From Thiocapsa roseilacustris (GTDB lineage: Bacteria > Pseudomonadota > Gammaproteobacteria > Chromatiales > Chromatiaceae), in the NCBI RefSeq assembly GCF_041903755.1, contig NZ_JBBWVE010000001.1, positions 186,001 through 250,000 of the forward strand: a stretch of DNA of 64,000 bases, read 5' to 3'. The notes below the pieces were generated by a model. That model worked only from the letters and a program-made list of their open reading frames with translations. It did no database searches and was not told the origin of the DNA. Position numbers and translations under genes: made by a program. This document shows, piece after piece, positions 18,783-26,167 of the stretch; positions within the stretch are counted from its first letter, which is position 1, and each line of letters starts with the position of its first letter.

Positions 18783-19711
18783 GCGAGACGCTCCGCGACG
18801 CGCATGATGGCGCTGCGTGCGCGAGGATTGGACGCGACCTCGGCGGGCGAAGGACGCACCGGCTTACCGAGGATGCGCAAGCGCCCGCGCGATTCCTCGG
18901 CGGTCACCGGAAGGCCCTTGGGCAGAACGGGGCCACGCGACTCCGTGCGCATGAAACGCTTGACGATACGGTCCTCCAGGGAGTGAAAACTGATGACGAC
19001 CAGCCGTCCGGCGTGCGCCAGGATGTCGCAGGATTGGCGCAGGCAATCCTGAATCTCCTCGAGCTCGTCGTTGATCCGGATGCGCAGGGCCTGGAAGGTC
19101 CGCGTCGCCGGGTGCTTGCCGGGCTCGCGCGTCGGCACCGACCGCGCGATCAAAGCGGCGAGCTGGGTCGTTGTCGTCAAGGGGCCCTCGCTGCGCTGCG
19201 CGACGATATTGCGCGCGATCCGTTTGGCGAAACGCTCCTCCCCGAAGTCGAACAGGACTTGGACGATCTCGGCTTGGGGGGCCTGGGCCAGCCATTGCGC
19301 CGCCGATTCGCCGCGGGTGGGGTCCATTCGCAGGTCCAGCGGACCTTCGGAAGAAAAACTGAAACCGCGCTCCGCCGTGTCGAGCTGAGGGGAGGACACC
19401 CCGAAATCCAACAGCATGCCGCAGAGGTTGCCCTGAACACCGATGTGCGCGAGCAGCTCGGTGATCGAGCCGAAGCGGCCGCCCACTATCGTGAAGCGCC
19501 GATCGGCACGCGCAAGCTCACACCCCGCGGAGACCGCCTCGGGATCGCGATCGATGGCGATCAGTCGCCCGGCCTCGCCGAGGCGCTCCAGAACGGCACG
19601 ACTGTGCCCGCCGCGCCCGAAGGTGCCGTCGACATAGATGCCGTTCGGATCCACGACCAAGGCGTGCACACTTTCCTCCAGCAGAACCGGCAAATGTTGT
19701 TGGTGAGTCAA
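18779..19711 (-). CDS. rsmH: 16S rRNA m4C1402 methyltransferase RsmH
   Basis: SAM-dependent N4-methylation of C1402 in 16S rRNA (formerly MraW). 310 aa. Motifs: HLPVLLEESVHAL at the N-terminus, YVDGTFGRGGHSRAVL (SAM motif I), LLDFGVSSPQLD (catalytic loop) and VISFHSLEDRIVKRF near the C-terminus. It starts 9 bp after mraZ ends and is the second gene of the dcw operon. Confidence 0.97.
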   Translation of the reverse strand: MTHQQHLPVLLEESVHALVVDPNGIYVDGTFGRGGHSRAVLERLGEAGRLIAIDRDPEAVSAGCELARADRRFTIVGGRFGSITELLAHIGVQGNLCGMLLDFGVSSPQLDTAERGFSFSSEGPLDLRMDPTRGESAAQWLAQAPQAEIVQVLFDFGEERFAKRIARNIVAQRSEGPLTTTTQLAALIARSVPTREPGKHPATRTFQALRIRINDELEEIQDCLRQSCDILAHAGRLVVISFHSLEDRIVKRFMRTESRGPVLPKGLPVTAEESRGRLRILGKPVRPSPAEVASNPRARSAIMRVAERLA

Positions 19712-19720
19712 AGGAATGAT

Positions 19721-20176
19721 CTAAAGCGTTAAGGAACCGAGCCCGGCCGCCATCGCCAATTCTCCGGTACCTGCATCGCCGAGCGCCGCTTCATTGCGCG
19801 CGTTCCATGCAGGCTCGTCCCAAAGCTCAAACTTCGAGCCTTGACCGACGAAGGCGACGCGCTTCTCGAGCGATGCGAAATCACGCAGATATTGCGGCAG
19901 CAGGATGCGACCCTGGGCGTCCATCTCGACCTCCTGGGCGTTGCCGATATAGAGACGCTGGATCGCACGGGCCGTGCTGTCGAACGCAGGAAGCGCAGCG
20001 AGTTTTGCCTCGATCAGCTCCCACTCGGGCTCCGGGTACAGAAGGAGGCAGCGGTCACGGTCGACGGTGACGACGAGCTGGGAGTTGCACGACGACTGCA
20101 GCCGCTCGCGGTATTTTGCAGGCACCGCGAGACGTCCTTTGACGTCGAGATTGACGATGAAGACCCCCCGAAACAC
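19721..20176 (-). CDS. mraZ: transcriptional regulator MraZ
   Basis: First dcw gene; a SpoVT-AbrB-like DNA-binding protein that in E. coli represses its own operon. 151 aa with two tandem MraZ domains, each with its DXXXR-type motif (LDVKGRLAVPAKYRE and MDAQGRILLPQYLRD). The initiator is GTG (20174-20176), giving the family N-terminus MFRGVFIVNLD. A promoter and three 10-bp operator repeats lie immediately upstream, consistent with autoregulation. Confidence 0.96.
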   Translation of the reverse strand: MFRGVFIVNLDVKGRLAVPAKYRERLQSSCNSQLVVTVDRDRCLLLYPEPEWELIEAKLAALPAFDSTARAIQRLYIGNAQEVEMDAQGRILLPQYLRDFASLEKRVAFVGQGSKFELWDEPAWNARNEAALGDAGTGELAMAAGLGSLTL

Positions 20177-20210
20177 GGCCGCTCCACGTGGTGACTTGCG
20201 CCCGGCGACT

Positions 20211-20240
20211 CCTTCCCCAATTCCCCACTTTCCCCCACTT
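20211..20240 (-). promoter_or_regulatory. mraZ: MraZ operator: three 10-bp direct repeats
   Basis: On the minus strand three consecutive 10-bp units carry a (T)GGGG core: AAGTGGGGGA, AAGTGGGGAA and TTGGGGAAGG. E. coli MraZ binds tandem TGGG-type repeats between the mraZ promoter and gene. Here they lie between the -10 element and the GTG start, the expected place for repression of the whole dcw operon. Confidence 0.8.
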
Positions 20241-20247
20241 GGGCCTC

Positions 20248-20276
20248 ATCTTAGAGCCGCCCAAGGGGATCGTCAA
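20248..20276 (-). promoter_or_regulatory. sigma70 promoter of the dcw operon (PmraZ)
   Basis: TTGACG (20271-20276) and TAAGAT (20248-20253) are separated by exactly 17 bp on the minus strand. Transcription would start near 20241, at the edge of the MraZ boxes. This is the best promoter match seen in the window. It lies about 70 bp before mraZ. Confidence 0.75.
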
Positions 20277-20422
20277 GGTGATGCGTGCCGTTAATTCTTG
20301 ACAGACAGCAACTTAGATGCGGCGCCACAGGCACAGCATAACCTCGCGGAATACATTTGTTTTCATGCAACTAAAGGGTAAAGCTGAAGAGGTTTACAGG
20401 AGAGACTCAAACGACGGGAATC

Positions 20423-20466
20423 CGGCAGCACGGCTGCCGTCGGTCGGATCCCGGGAAGGGCCCGGG
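20423..20466 (-). terminator. possible rnpB 3' hairpins
   Basis: Two stems lie just past the 3' end of the RNase P RNA: CCCGGG/CCCGGG (20450-20455 and 20461-20466, 5-nt loop) and CGGCAGC/GCTGCCG (20423-20429 and 20433-20439, 3-nt loop). No T-tract follows on the minus strand, so efficient intrinsic termination is uncertain. They separate rnpB from the mraZ promoter. Confidence 0.4.
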
Positions 20467-20473
20467 TAAGGGT

Positions 20474-20846
20474 CTGGGAGCCGGCCTGTAAGCCGGGTTC
20501 TGTCGAAGACAGTCATTCATCTGGGACGTACGTCACCGTACGCCTCGAGCGACCTACCCGGGGGCACGCGCGGGCCGCGCGCTGCAGCACTGGGCTGCAT
20601 GCCCCCCTATTTGGTCTTGCTCCGGGTGGGGTTTACCCTGCCGCTGCTGTTGCCACCAGCGCGGTGCGCTCTTACCGCACCATTTCACCCTTACCTCCCG
20701 TCATGAAGACGGGATCGGCGGTATCTTTTCTGTGGCACTTTCCGTGGACTTGCGCCCCCCAGGCGTTACCTGGCACCCTGCCCTATGGAGCCCGGACTTT
20801 CCTCCCTCGCCGCGAACGACGAGCGCGACTGTCCGGCCGACTCCCA
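20474..20846 (-). ncRNA. rnpB: RNase P RNA (bacterial type A)
   Basis: Catalytic RNA that matures tRNA 5' ends. On the minus strand the RNA begins near GGGAGTCGGCCGGACAGTCG and ends with ACAGAACCCGGCTTACAGG, followed by CCGGCTCCC, which pairs with the 5' end (helix P1). The conserved blocks GAGGAAAGTCCGGGCTCC, AGGGTGAAA, GCGGTAAGAGCGCACCGC and the CAAATAGGGG segment are present. The total of about 373 nt is normal. A TATACT -10 lies at 20854-20859. No coding ORF here is real. Confidence 0.97.
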
Positions 20847-20853
20847 GCCAGTA

Positions 20854-20859
20854 AGTATA
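20854..20859 (-). promoter_or_regulatory. rnpB: -10 element of rnpB
   Basis: TATACT on the minus strand lies 7-8 nt before the inferred 5' end of the RNase P RNA, the spacing expected of a -10 hexamer. No good -35 is seen 16-18 bp upstream. The element sits between rsmI and rnpB. Confidence 0.5.
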
Positions 20860-20920
20860 GCGCTTACCGAGGCTTCCGGTCTCGGTCGATTGCGAGCGCA
20901 TGCCGCACCGGCAGGCTTTA

Positions 20921-21808
20921 TCACCCGTCGTCCGTCGCGGCGACGCCATGACCCAAATCCAGGGCGAGGCCGAGGCGGTAGAGCGCATTCTTCTTGAGGC
21001 CGGTCAGGCGCGCCGCAATCGCCACGGCCTGAGCCAGAGGTAGGGTCTCGCCGAGGATGCGCAGGACCCGCTCCGCCTCGGCCCGGTCCGGATCATCCGT
21101 ATCGGCGTTCCCCTCGACCAGAACGACCAGCTCGCCGAGACGTTGCTCGGCGTCGCCCTCGAGGCGCTGTGCCAACTCGGACGCGGTACCGACGAGGAAG
21201 GTCTCGAAGTGCTTGGTCAACTCGCGCGCCAGGACCAAACGCCGTGTCTCGCCCAGTGCCTCGCCGAGATCACGCAGGGTGACGAGGATCCGCTTGCCGC
21301 TCTCGTAGAGGATCAGCGTGCCCCGCTCCCCCTTAAGCTCGCCGAGCCAGGCAAGGCGATGCGATCGGGTGCGCGGGGGAAATCCGACGAATAAAAAGCG
21401 GTCGCTCGGTAAACCCGCCGCCGAGAGGGCGCAGATGGCAGCATTGGCGCCCGGAACAGGTACAACGGCCAAACCACGCTCGCGCGCCGCGACCACGAGG
21501 CTGAACCCGGGATCGCTGATCAGGGGCGTCCCCGCATCGGAAACGAGTGCGATGCTGCGGCCGGTCTCGATCTCGGCGAGGAGCCGAGGCGCAACACTGG
21601 CTTCGTTGTAGTCATGATAGGCCACGAGCTTCGAGGAGATACCGAAATGGGTCAGCAGACGAAGCGTCTGACGGGTATCCTCCGCGGCGATCAAATCAAC
21701 CTCGCTTAACACCTTACGTGCCCGATCGGTCATATCCCCGAGATTGCCGATCGGCGTGGCGACCACGTATAGTATCCCCGTTGACTGCTGCACCCTGCCT
21801 CCCGACAT
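20921..21808 (-). CDS. rsmI: 16S rRNA 2'-O-ribose C1402 methyltransferase RsmI
   Basis: SAM-dependent tetrapyrrole-methylase-fold enzyme that adds the 2'-O-methyl on C1402, the same nucleotide modified by RsmH encoded in the neighbouring operon. 295 aa from ATG 21808. Motifs: GILYVVATPIGNLGDMT, DLIAAEDTRQTLRLL, IALVSDAGTPLISDPG and VPGANAAICALSAAG. A GTG at 21850 in the same frame would overlap the divergent lpoA start and is disfavoured. Only 18 bp separate the two start codons, so their promoters must overlap one or both coding regions. Confidence 0.95.
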   Translation of the reverse strand: MSGGRVQQSTGILYVVATPIGNLGDMTDRARKVLSEVDLIAAEDTRQTLRLLTHFGISSKLVAYHDYNEASVAPRLLAEIETGRSIALVSDAGTPLISDPGFSLVVAARERGLAVVPVPGANAAICALSAAGLPSDRFLFVGFPPRTRSHRLAWLGELKGERGTLILYESGKRILVTLRDLGEALGETRRLVLARELTKHFETFLVGTASELAQRLEGDAEQRLGELVVLVEGNADTDDPDRAEAERVLRILGETLPLAQAVAIAARLTGLKKNALYRLGLALDLGHGVAATDDG

Positions 21809-21826
21809 TTCGAACCGGAACGGATC

Positions 21827-23671
21827 ATGCTCAAGAATCGCGTTGACCACCGTCCCCTGTCCACTCCCTTGACAGCGATCGCCCTGCTCGTTGCGATTTC
21901 ACTGACCGGATGCGCAATCGATCCCACCCGGGACGAGGCCCGCCTGCTGGCGCCGGTCGCAGGGGAGCCTCTGAGACAAGCCGATGCGCTCGCCGCCCAA
22001 GGCCAGGCGCAAGCGGCGGCCGAGGCGTATCTCAAGATCGCCAAGGGAGCAACGCCGCCCGCTCGCGAGCAGCTCCAGCTGAAGGCGATCCGTGCCTACC
22101 TTGCTGCGGGCGACACCCGGCAGGCCCAACAGATCATCGGCGAGGTCTCGCGCCCGGCGCTCACGAGCGGTCAACGCGAGCTGATGTTGCTCATCGAAGC
22201 GGATCTCGCCCTCTTGGACGGACGCGCCAAAGATGCGATCGCGCGGCTCCAGTCCGTCCAGGTTCAAACCTTGCCGAAGGATTTAAAGATCCAACGGCTC
22301 GGGACACTCGCGTCGGCCCAGCGTCTCGCCAACGATCCAGTCGCCTCGGCCGAGTCGCTGATCGCGCTCGATCGGCTGCTCGACAACGAGGATGCACGGC
22401 TACTGAACCAAGTGTCTTTGGTGACGACCTTGAGCTCAATGAGCAGCGAGCAGCTAAGCAAGCTCGCACGCAGCTCGACCGGTGCCACGAAAGGCTGGGC
22501 GGAGATCGCGCTGTCGGCGCACAACGCAGGCGCGGATCCTGCTGAATTCCAGACCCGCTATCGTGAAGAGCACTCCAAACGGCTCGGCCATCCCGCCCAT
22601 CCGAAGTTGGCCGAGGCGTACCTCAAGATCCTGTCCGGGGGTTACGCCTCGGGCGACAGCGTGGCGGTCATGCTCCCGCGCGGGGGACGCTTCGCGGGCG
22701 CAGCCACTTCGGTGAAGGAGGGCATCGAGGCCGCCAGCCGAGCGGACAGCAGCGGCAAGCGACCGGCGCTCGAGTTCATCGACAGCACCCAAACGGGGCG
22801 CGCGCGCGCCATTCACGCGAAGGCCGTGGAGGGCGGCGCGGACTATGTGATCGGCCCGCTCGAGAAGGAATCGGTGGATAGCCTCGCGGCCGGCCCTGCG
22901 CTCGCGGTGCCGACGCTGGCCCTGAACCAGACGACCCGCGACAGCCAGCCCGCAGCGAATCTCTTTCAGTTCTCGCTTTCGCCCGAGAATGAGGCGGCGG
23001 AGGTCGCCAACAAGGCCGCAGCGATGGGTCTGAAGCGCGCCGCCGTGTTGTATCCGGAAGGACCGTGGGGGGCACGTCTGGCCAGTGCATTCCGCAACCA
23101 GTGGCGCCGACTGGGCGGAACACTGGAGGCTGAAGCCGTCTACAGCCCGACGGCGCGGAGCTTCGAGAAGACGGTGACCGCCCTTCTCGGCAACTCGCAG
23201 GCGGATGTCGTCTTCCTGGTCGCGACCAACGAGCTCGCGCACAAGCTGTACCCGCAGATCCGGCTGAGCGCAATGTCGGTGACGGTAATGTCCACCTCGC
23301 ACGTCTACTCGGGCGTCTTCGATCCGAATCGCGACCGGGTGCTGGCAGGTCTGTATTTCGTCGATATCCCGTGGATGCTGGACAGTCGCGCAGAGGGAGC
23401 CCTGTCGCGGCGACGCCTGAGCGGATCCTCCTTCGAGGTCGCCAATCCGCTGGCCCGTCTGTATGCGATGGGGATCGACGCCTATCGCATCACCCCGCGA
23501 CTGCCGGCGTTGGCGAAAAGTCCGGGCGCCTTTTATCCGGGACAAACCGGCGGCCTCTCGATCGACGCACTTGGCCGCATCCAGCGCCAGCTCGCACTCG
23601 GACGCTTCGGCGAAACGGGCGTGCTCGAGGCCGGGAAACCATCCGACACGCCGGCAACGGAAACCCCTTGA
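21827..23671 (+). CDS. lpoA: penicillin-binding protein activator LpoA (LppC family)
   Basis: Outer-membrane lipoprotein that activates PBP1A from outside the peptidoglycan layer. 614 aa. A lipoprotein signal is followed by the lipobox LTGC (Cys near residue 29). An N-terminal TPR-like helical region (about 40-270) precedes a LppC domain with a periplasmic-binding fold (about 280-590: VAVMLPRGGRFAGAATSVKEG, VIGPLEKESVDSLA, RAAVLYPEGPWGARLASAF). Neighbours rsmI and yraN are those found in E. coli. Confidence 0.92.
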   Translation: MLKNRVDHRPLSTPLTAIALLVAISLTGCAIDPTRDEARLLAPVAGEPLRQADALAAQGQAQAAAEAYLKIAKGATPPAREQLQLKAIRAYLAAGDTRQAQQIIGEVSRPALTSGQRELMLLIEADLALLDGRAKDAIARLQSVQVQTLPKDLKIQRLGTLASAQRLANDPVASAESLIALDRLLDNEDARLLNQVSLVTTLSSMSSEQLSKLARSSTGATKGWAEIALSAHNAGADPAEFQTRYREEHSKRLGHPAHPKLAEAYLKILSGGYASGDSVAVMLPRGGRFAGAATSVKEGIEAASRADSSGKRPALEFIDSTQTGRARAIHAKAVEGGADYVIGPLEKESVDSLAAGPALAVPTLALNQTTRDSQPAANLFQFSLSPENEAAEVANKAAAMGLKRAAVLYPEGPWGARLASAFRNQWRRLGGTLEAEAVYSPTARSFEKTVTALLGNSQADVVFLVATNELAHKLYPQIRLSAMSVTVMSTSHVYSGVFDPNRDRVLAGLYFVDIPWMLDSRAEGALSRRRLSGSSFEVANPLARLYAMGIDAYRITPRLPALAKSPGAFYPGQTGGLSIDALGRIQRQLALGRFGETGVLEAGKPSDTPATETP

Positions 23672-24066
23672 ACAGCGACACGCGGCGCCCGCCATCGGGG
23701 ACGACCGACCAAGCAGCCGGAACCCGGGGTGTCGGCGACGCCAAGGAGCGGCTCGCCGAGGACTATCTGAAACGCCGACATCTGCAACCCATCGCGCGTA
23801 ATCACCGCTGCCGCTTCGGTGAGATCGACCTGGTAATGCGCGACGGCGAAACGTTGGTCTTCGTCGAGGTTCGGTATCGACGCTCGGACCGCTTCGGATC
23901 CCCGGCCGAGACCATCGACCGACGCAAGCAACAGCGTTTGACGGCTGCCGCGAGCCATTATCTTCAAGCCCACCCGACCCTGTTACCCTGTCGATTCGAC
24001 GTCGTCGCGGTCAGTGGCGGAGACCGCATCGAGTGGATCAAAAATGCCTTTGCCGTTGAATCCTAA
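23668..24066 (+). CDS. yraN: YraN family protein (UPF0102, endonuclease-like)
   Basis: 132 aa, matching the E. coli YraN length (131). The restriction-endonuclease-like core is visible: RCRFGEIDLVMRDGETLVFVEVRYRR, with the E-D-ExR catalytic-type pattern, then QQRLTAAASHYLQAHP and CRFDVVAV. The function is not established. I chose a TTG start at 23668 that overlaps the lpoA stop (TTGA), because no ATG or GTG is available before the conserved region and the length fits. The in-frame ORF further upstream lies inside lpoA. Confidence 0.88.
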   Translation: MNSDTRRPPSGTTDQAAGTRGVGDAKERLAEDYLKRRHLQPIARNHRCRFGEIDLVMRDGETLVFVEVRYRRSDRFGSPAETIDRRKQQRLTAAASHYLQAHPTLLPCRFDVVAVSGGDRIEWIKNAFAVES

Positions 24067-24085
24067 ATCCCCCTTCAGTCGCCTC

Positions 24086-24733
24086 ATGCGAACGCCGCTC
24101 GATCAGATCGGCGCGGTCGTACGCTCGATCGCTCGACAAGGGCGCACCGCAGCGGCCCTGCTGCTGCTCGGTGCGACGCTCCTGTCCGGCTGCGCGCCGA
24201 TGCTCTTCGGCGCAGCCGCCGTCGGTACCGCCGCGACGATCCACGACCGACGCCCGGCGAACGTCATCCTCGACGATCAGCAGATCGAGCTGGAGGCGAT
24301 GAGCGCACTGATCGGCAATGCCGAAATCAGGGGCCGCTCCCAAATCTCGGTCACCAGCTACAACCGCACACTATTGCTCACCGGCACGGCCGACACGACC
24401 GAGGTGGCACAAGAGGCCGCGACGCGGCTCAGTCACATCGGAAAGGTGCAGCGGGTCGTCGACGAAATCAGGGTCGGCCCTCGACTCGATATGCAGCGTC
24501 AGGCCGAAGACACCTTCATCAGCGGCCGCGTCAAGACGGATCTGATCGGCGTACGGCTGCCCGGATTCGATCCGACCCGGGTCAAGGTGGTCACCAAAGA
24601 CGGCGTGGTCTTTCTGATGGGGCTAGTCAGCCCCGCGGAGGCCGATGCCGCTGCGGAAAAGGCCAGTTACGTGCCCGGCGTAGAGCGCGTGGTGAAACTC
24701 TTCGAGTATGTCGACGACACAAACAACACCTGA
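24086..24733 (+). CDS. dolP: BON-domain outer membrane lipoprotein (DolP/YraP-like)
   Basis: Lipoprotein with two BON phospholipid-binding domains; DolP supports outer-membrane integrity and BAM function. 215 aa from ATG 24086: signal peptide, lipobox LLSGC (Cys near 36), the AAAVGTAATIHDRR stretch typical of the family, BON1 (about 70-130, ISVTSYNRTLLLTGTA) and BON2 (about 145-205, VKVVTKDGVVFLMGLV). An ATG at 24044 would add a 14-aa leader and cannot be excluded. In E. coli diaA lies between yraN and dolP; here it is absent. Confidence 0.88.
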   Translation: MRTPLDQIGAVVRSIARQGRTAAALLLLGATLLSGCAPMLFGAAAVGTAATIHDRRPANVILDDQQIELEAMSALIGNAEIRGRSQISVTSYNRTLLLTGTADTTEVAQEAATRLSHIGKVQRVVDEIRVGPRLDMQRQAEDTFISGRVKTDLIGVRLPGFDPTRVKVVTKDGVVFLMGLVSPAEADAAAEKASYVPGVERVVKLFEYVDDTNNT

Positions 24734-26138
24734 TCTGTCGTCGGGGTTCCTGAAGAGCCTTGCGCGGATCGCCGGCGCCGGATGCCTGCTCACGGATCCG
24801 GCCGATTGTTGGCCCTATGGATACGACAACAGCAGACTCCACGCACTGCCCCGAGCGGTCGTCTTCGCCGCCGACGAGGCGCAGATCACGGCGCTGGTCA
24901 GGCTCTGCCGCGACGCCGGCGTTCCGCTCGTCGCACGAGGACGCGGGACCGGCACCACCGGGGCGACGGTTCCGGACCGCGGCGGCATCGTGCTCTCCTT
25001 CGAGCGCATGAACGCCATCCTGCGCATCGCACCGGAGGATCGCCTCGCCGTTGTGCAGCCCGGGGTGCTCAACGAGCAGCTCCAGCAAGCGGTCGGCGCC
25101 TTCGGGTTCTTCTGGCCGCCCGATCCCACCAGTGCGGCAAGCTGTACCGTCGGCGGGAATCTCGCCTACAACTCGGCGGGGCCGCGGGCGGTCAAGTACG
25201 GGACACCGCGCGAGAACACGCTCGGGCTGGTCGCCGTCAGCGGTCGCGGGGAGCGACTGCGTACCGGCGTGCTCACGACCAAAGGCGTGGTCGGCTACGA
25301 CCTGACCCGTCTCATCATCGGCTCTGAGGGTACCCTCGCCCTGATCACCGAAGCCACGCTGAAACTCACCCCGCTGCCCGAGGCAAAACGCACGCTGCGC
25401 GCCGCCTATGCGGATATCCACGCGGCCGCGGCAGCCGTTTCGGCGATCATGTCGCAGCCCGTGATCCCCTGCGCCCTGGAGATCATGGACGCCGCGGCGA
25501 TCCACACCGTCCGGCGCCATGCCGGGCTCGACCTGCCCGAGGGCATCGGCGCGCTCTTGATGATCGAGGTCGACGGACCCGCCGCCTGTATCGATCAGTC
25601 CGTCACCGCCGTCGCCGCAGCCGCCGACCATGCCGGCCTGATCGAGCTTCGCCGGGCAGACTCGGCCGAAGAGGTGACCGCGCTCTGGACGATACGCAAG
25701 GCGCTTTCCCCGGCCTTGCGCCATATCGCGCCGAAGAAGATCAACGAGGATGTCGTCGTCCCGGTCTCGCGCATGGGCGAGTTCATCGAGGGCCTCGAGC
25801 GGCTATCGCGAGAGAGTGGCGTGCAGATCGTGAACTTCGGCCATGCAGGCAACGGCAACATCCATGTGAATCTCTTGATCGACCCGGACGACTCGACCGC
25901 CGTCGCGAGCGCACATCAGTGTCTGGACGCAATGTTTTCGCTCGTGCTGCAGCTCGGCGGCACACTCTCGGGCGAGCACGGTGTCGGGATCGCCAAGCGC
26001 GACTTCGTCGACCGCGAGCTCGAGGCGCCCGTGCTTCGGCTGATGCGCGACATCAAGCGCCAATTCGACCCGGCCGGGATACTCAATCCAGGGAAAGGCT
26101 TTCCGGAGACCGCCGAGCCCACTGCAACAAATCGTTGA
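24708..26138 (+). CDS. FAD-linked oxidase of the GlcD/D-lactate dehydrogenase type
   Basis: 476 aa. It has a PCMH-type FAD-binding domain (about 45-225: VARGRGTGTTGATVPDRGG, PPDPTSAASCTVGGNLAYNS, IIGSEGTLALITEATL) and a C-terminal FAD-oxidase domain (FGHAGNGNIHVNLL, GGTLSGEHGVGIAKRDF, DPAGILNPGK). The family oxidises 2-hydroxy acids such as glycolate or D-lactate. No GlcE or GlcF partner lies beside it, so the substrate and electron acceptor are unknown. It overlaps the dolP-like gene by 26 bp. It converges with ptsP, with 29 bp between. Confidence 0.9.
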   Translation: MSTTQTTPDLSSGFLKSLARIAGAGCLLTDPADCWPYGYDNSRLHALPRAVVFAADEAQITALVRLCRDAGVPLVARGRGTGTTGATVPDRGGIVLSFERMNAILRIAPEDRLAVVQPGVLNEQLQQAVGAFGFFWPPDPTSAASCTVGGNLAYNSAGPRAVKYGTPRENTLGLVAVSGRGERLRTGVLTTKGVVGYDLTRLIIGSEGTLALITEATLKLTPLPEAKRTLRAAYADIHAAAAAVSAIMSQPVIPCALEIMDAAAIHTVRRHAGLDLPEGIGALLMIEVDGPAACIDQSVTAVAAAADHAGLIELRRADSAEEVTALWTIRKALSPALRHIAPKKINEDVVVPVSRMGEFIEGLERLSRESGVQIVNFGHAGNGNIHVNLLIDPDDSTAVASAHQCLDAMFSLVLQLGGTLSGEHGVGIAKRDFVDRELEAPVLRLMRDIKRQFDPAGILNPGKGFPETAEPTATNR

Positions 26139-26167
26139 TGAACCGCAACCAAGCAACCCGGTCTCGG

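Noticed and set aside
20664..20988. Short ORFs across 20664-20988
   Set aside because: They lie on the RNase P RNA gene, whose conserved blocks are unmistakable.
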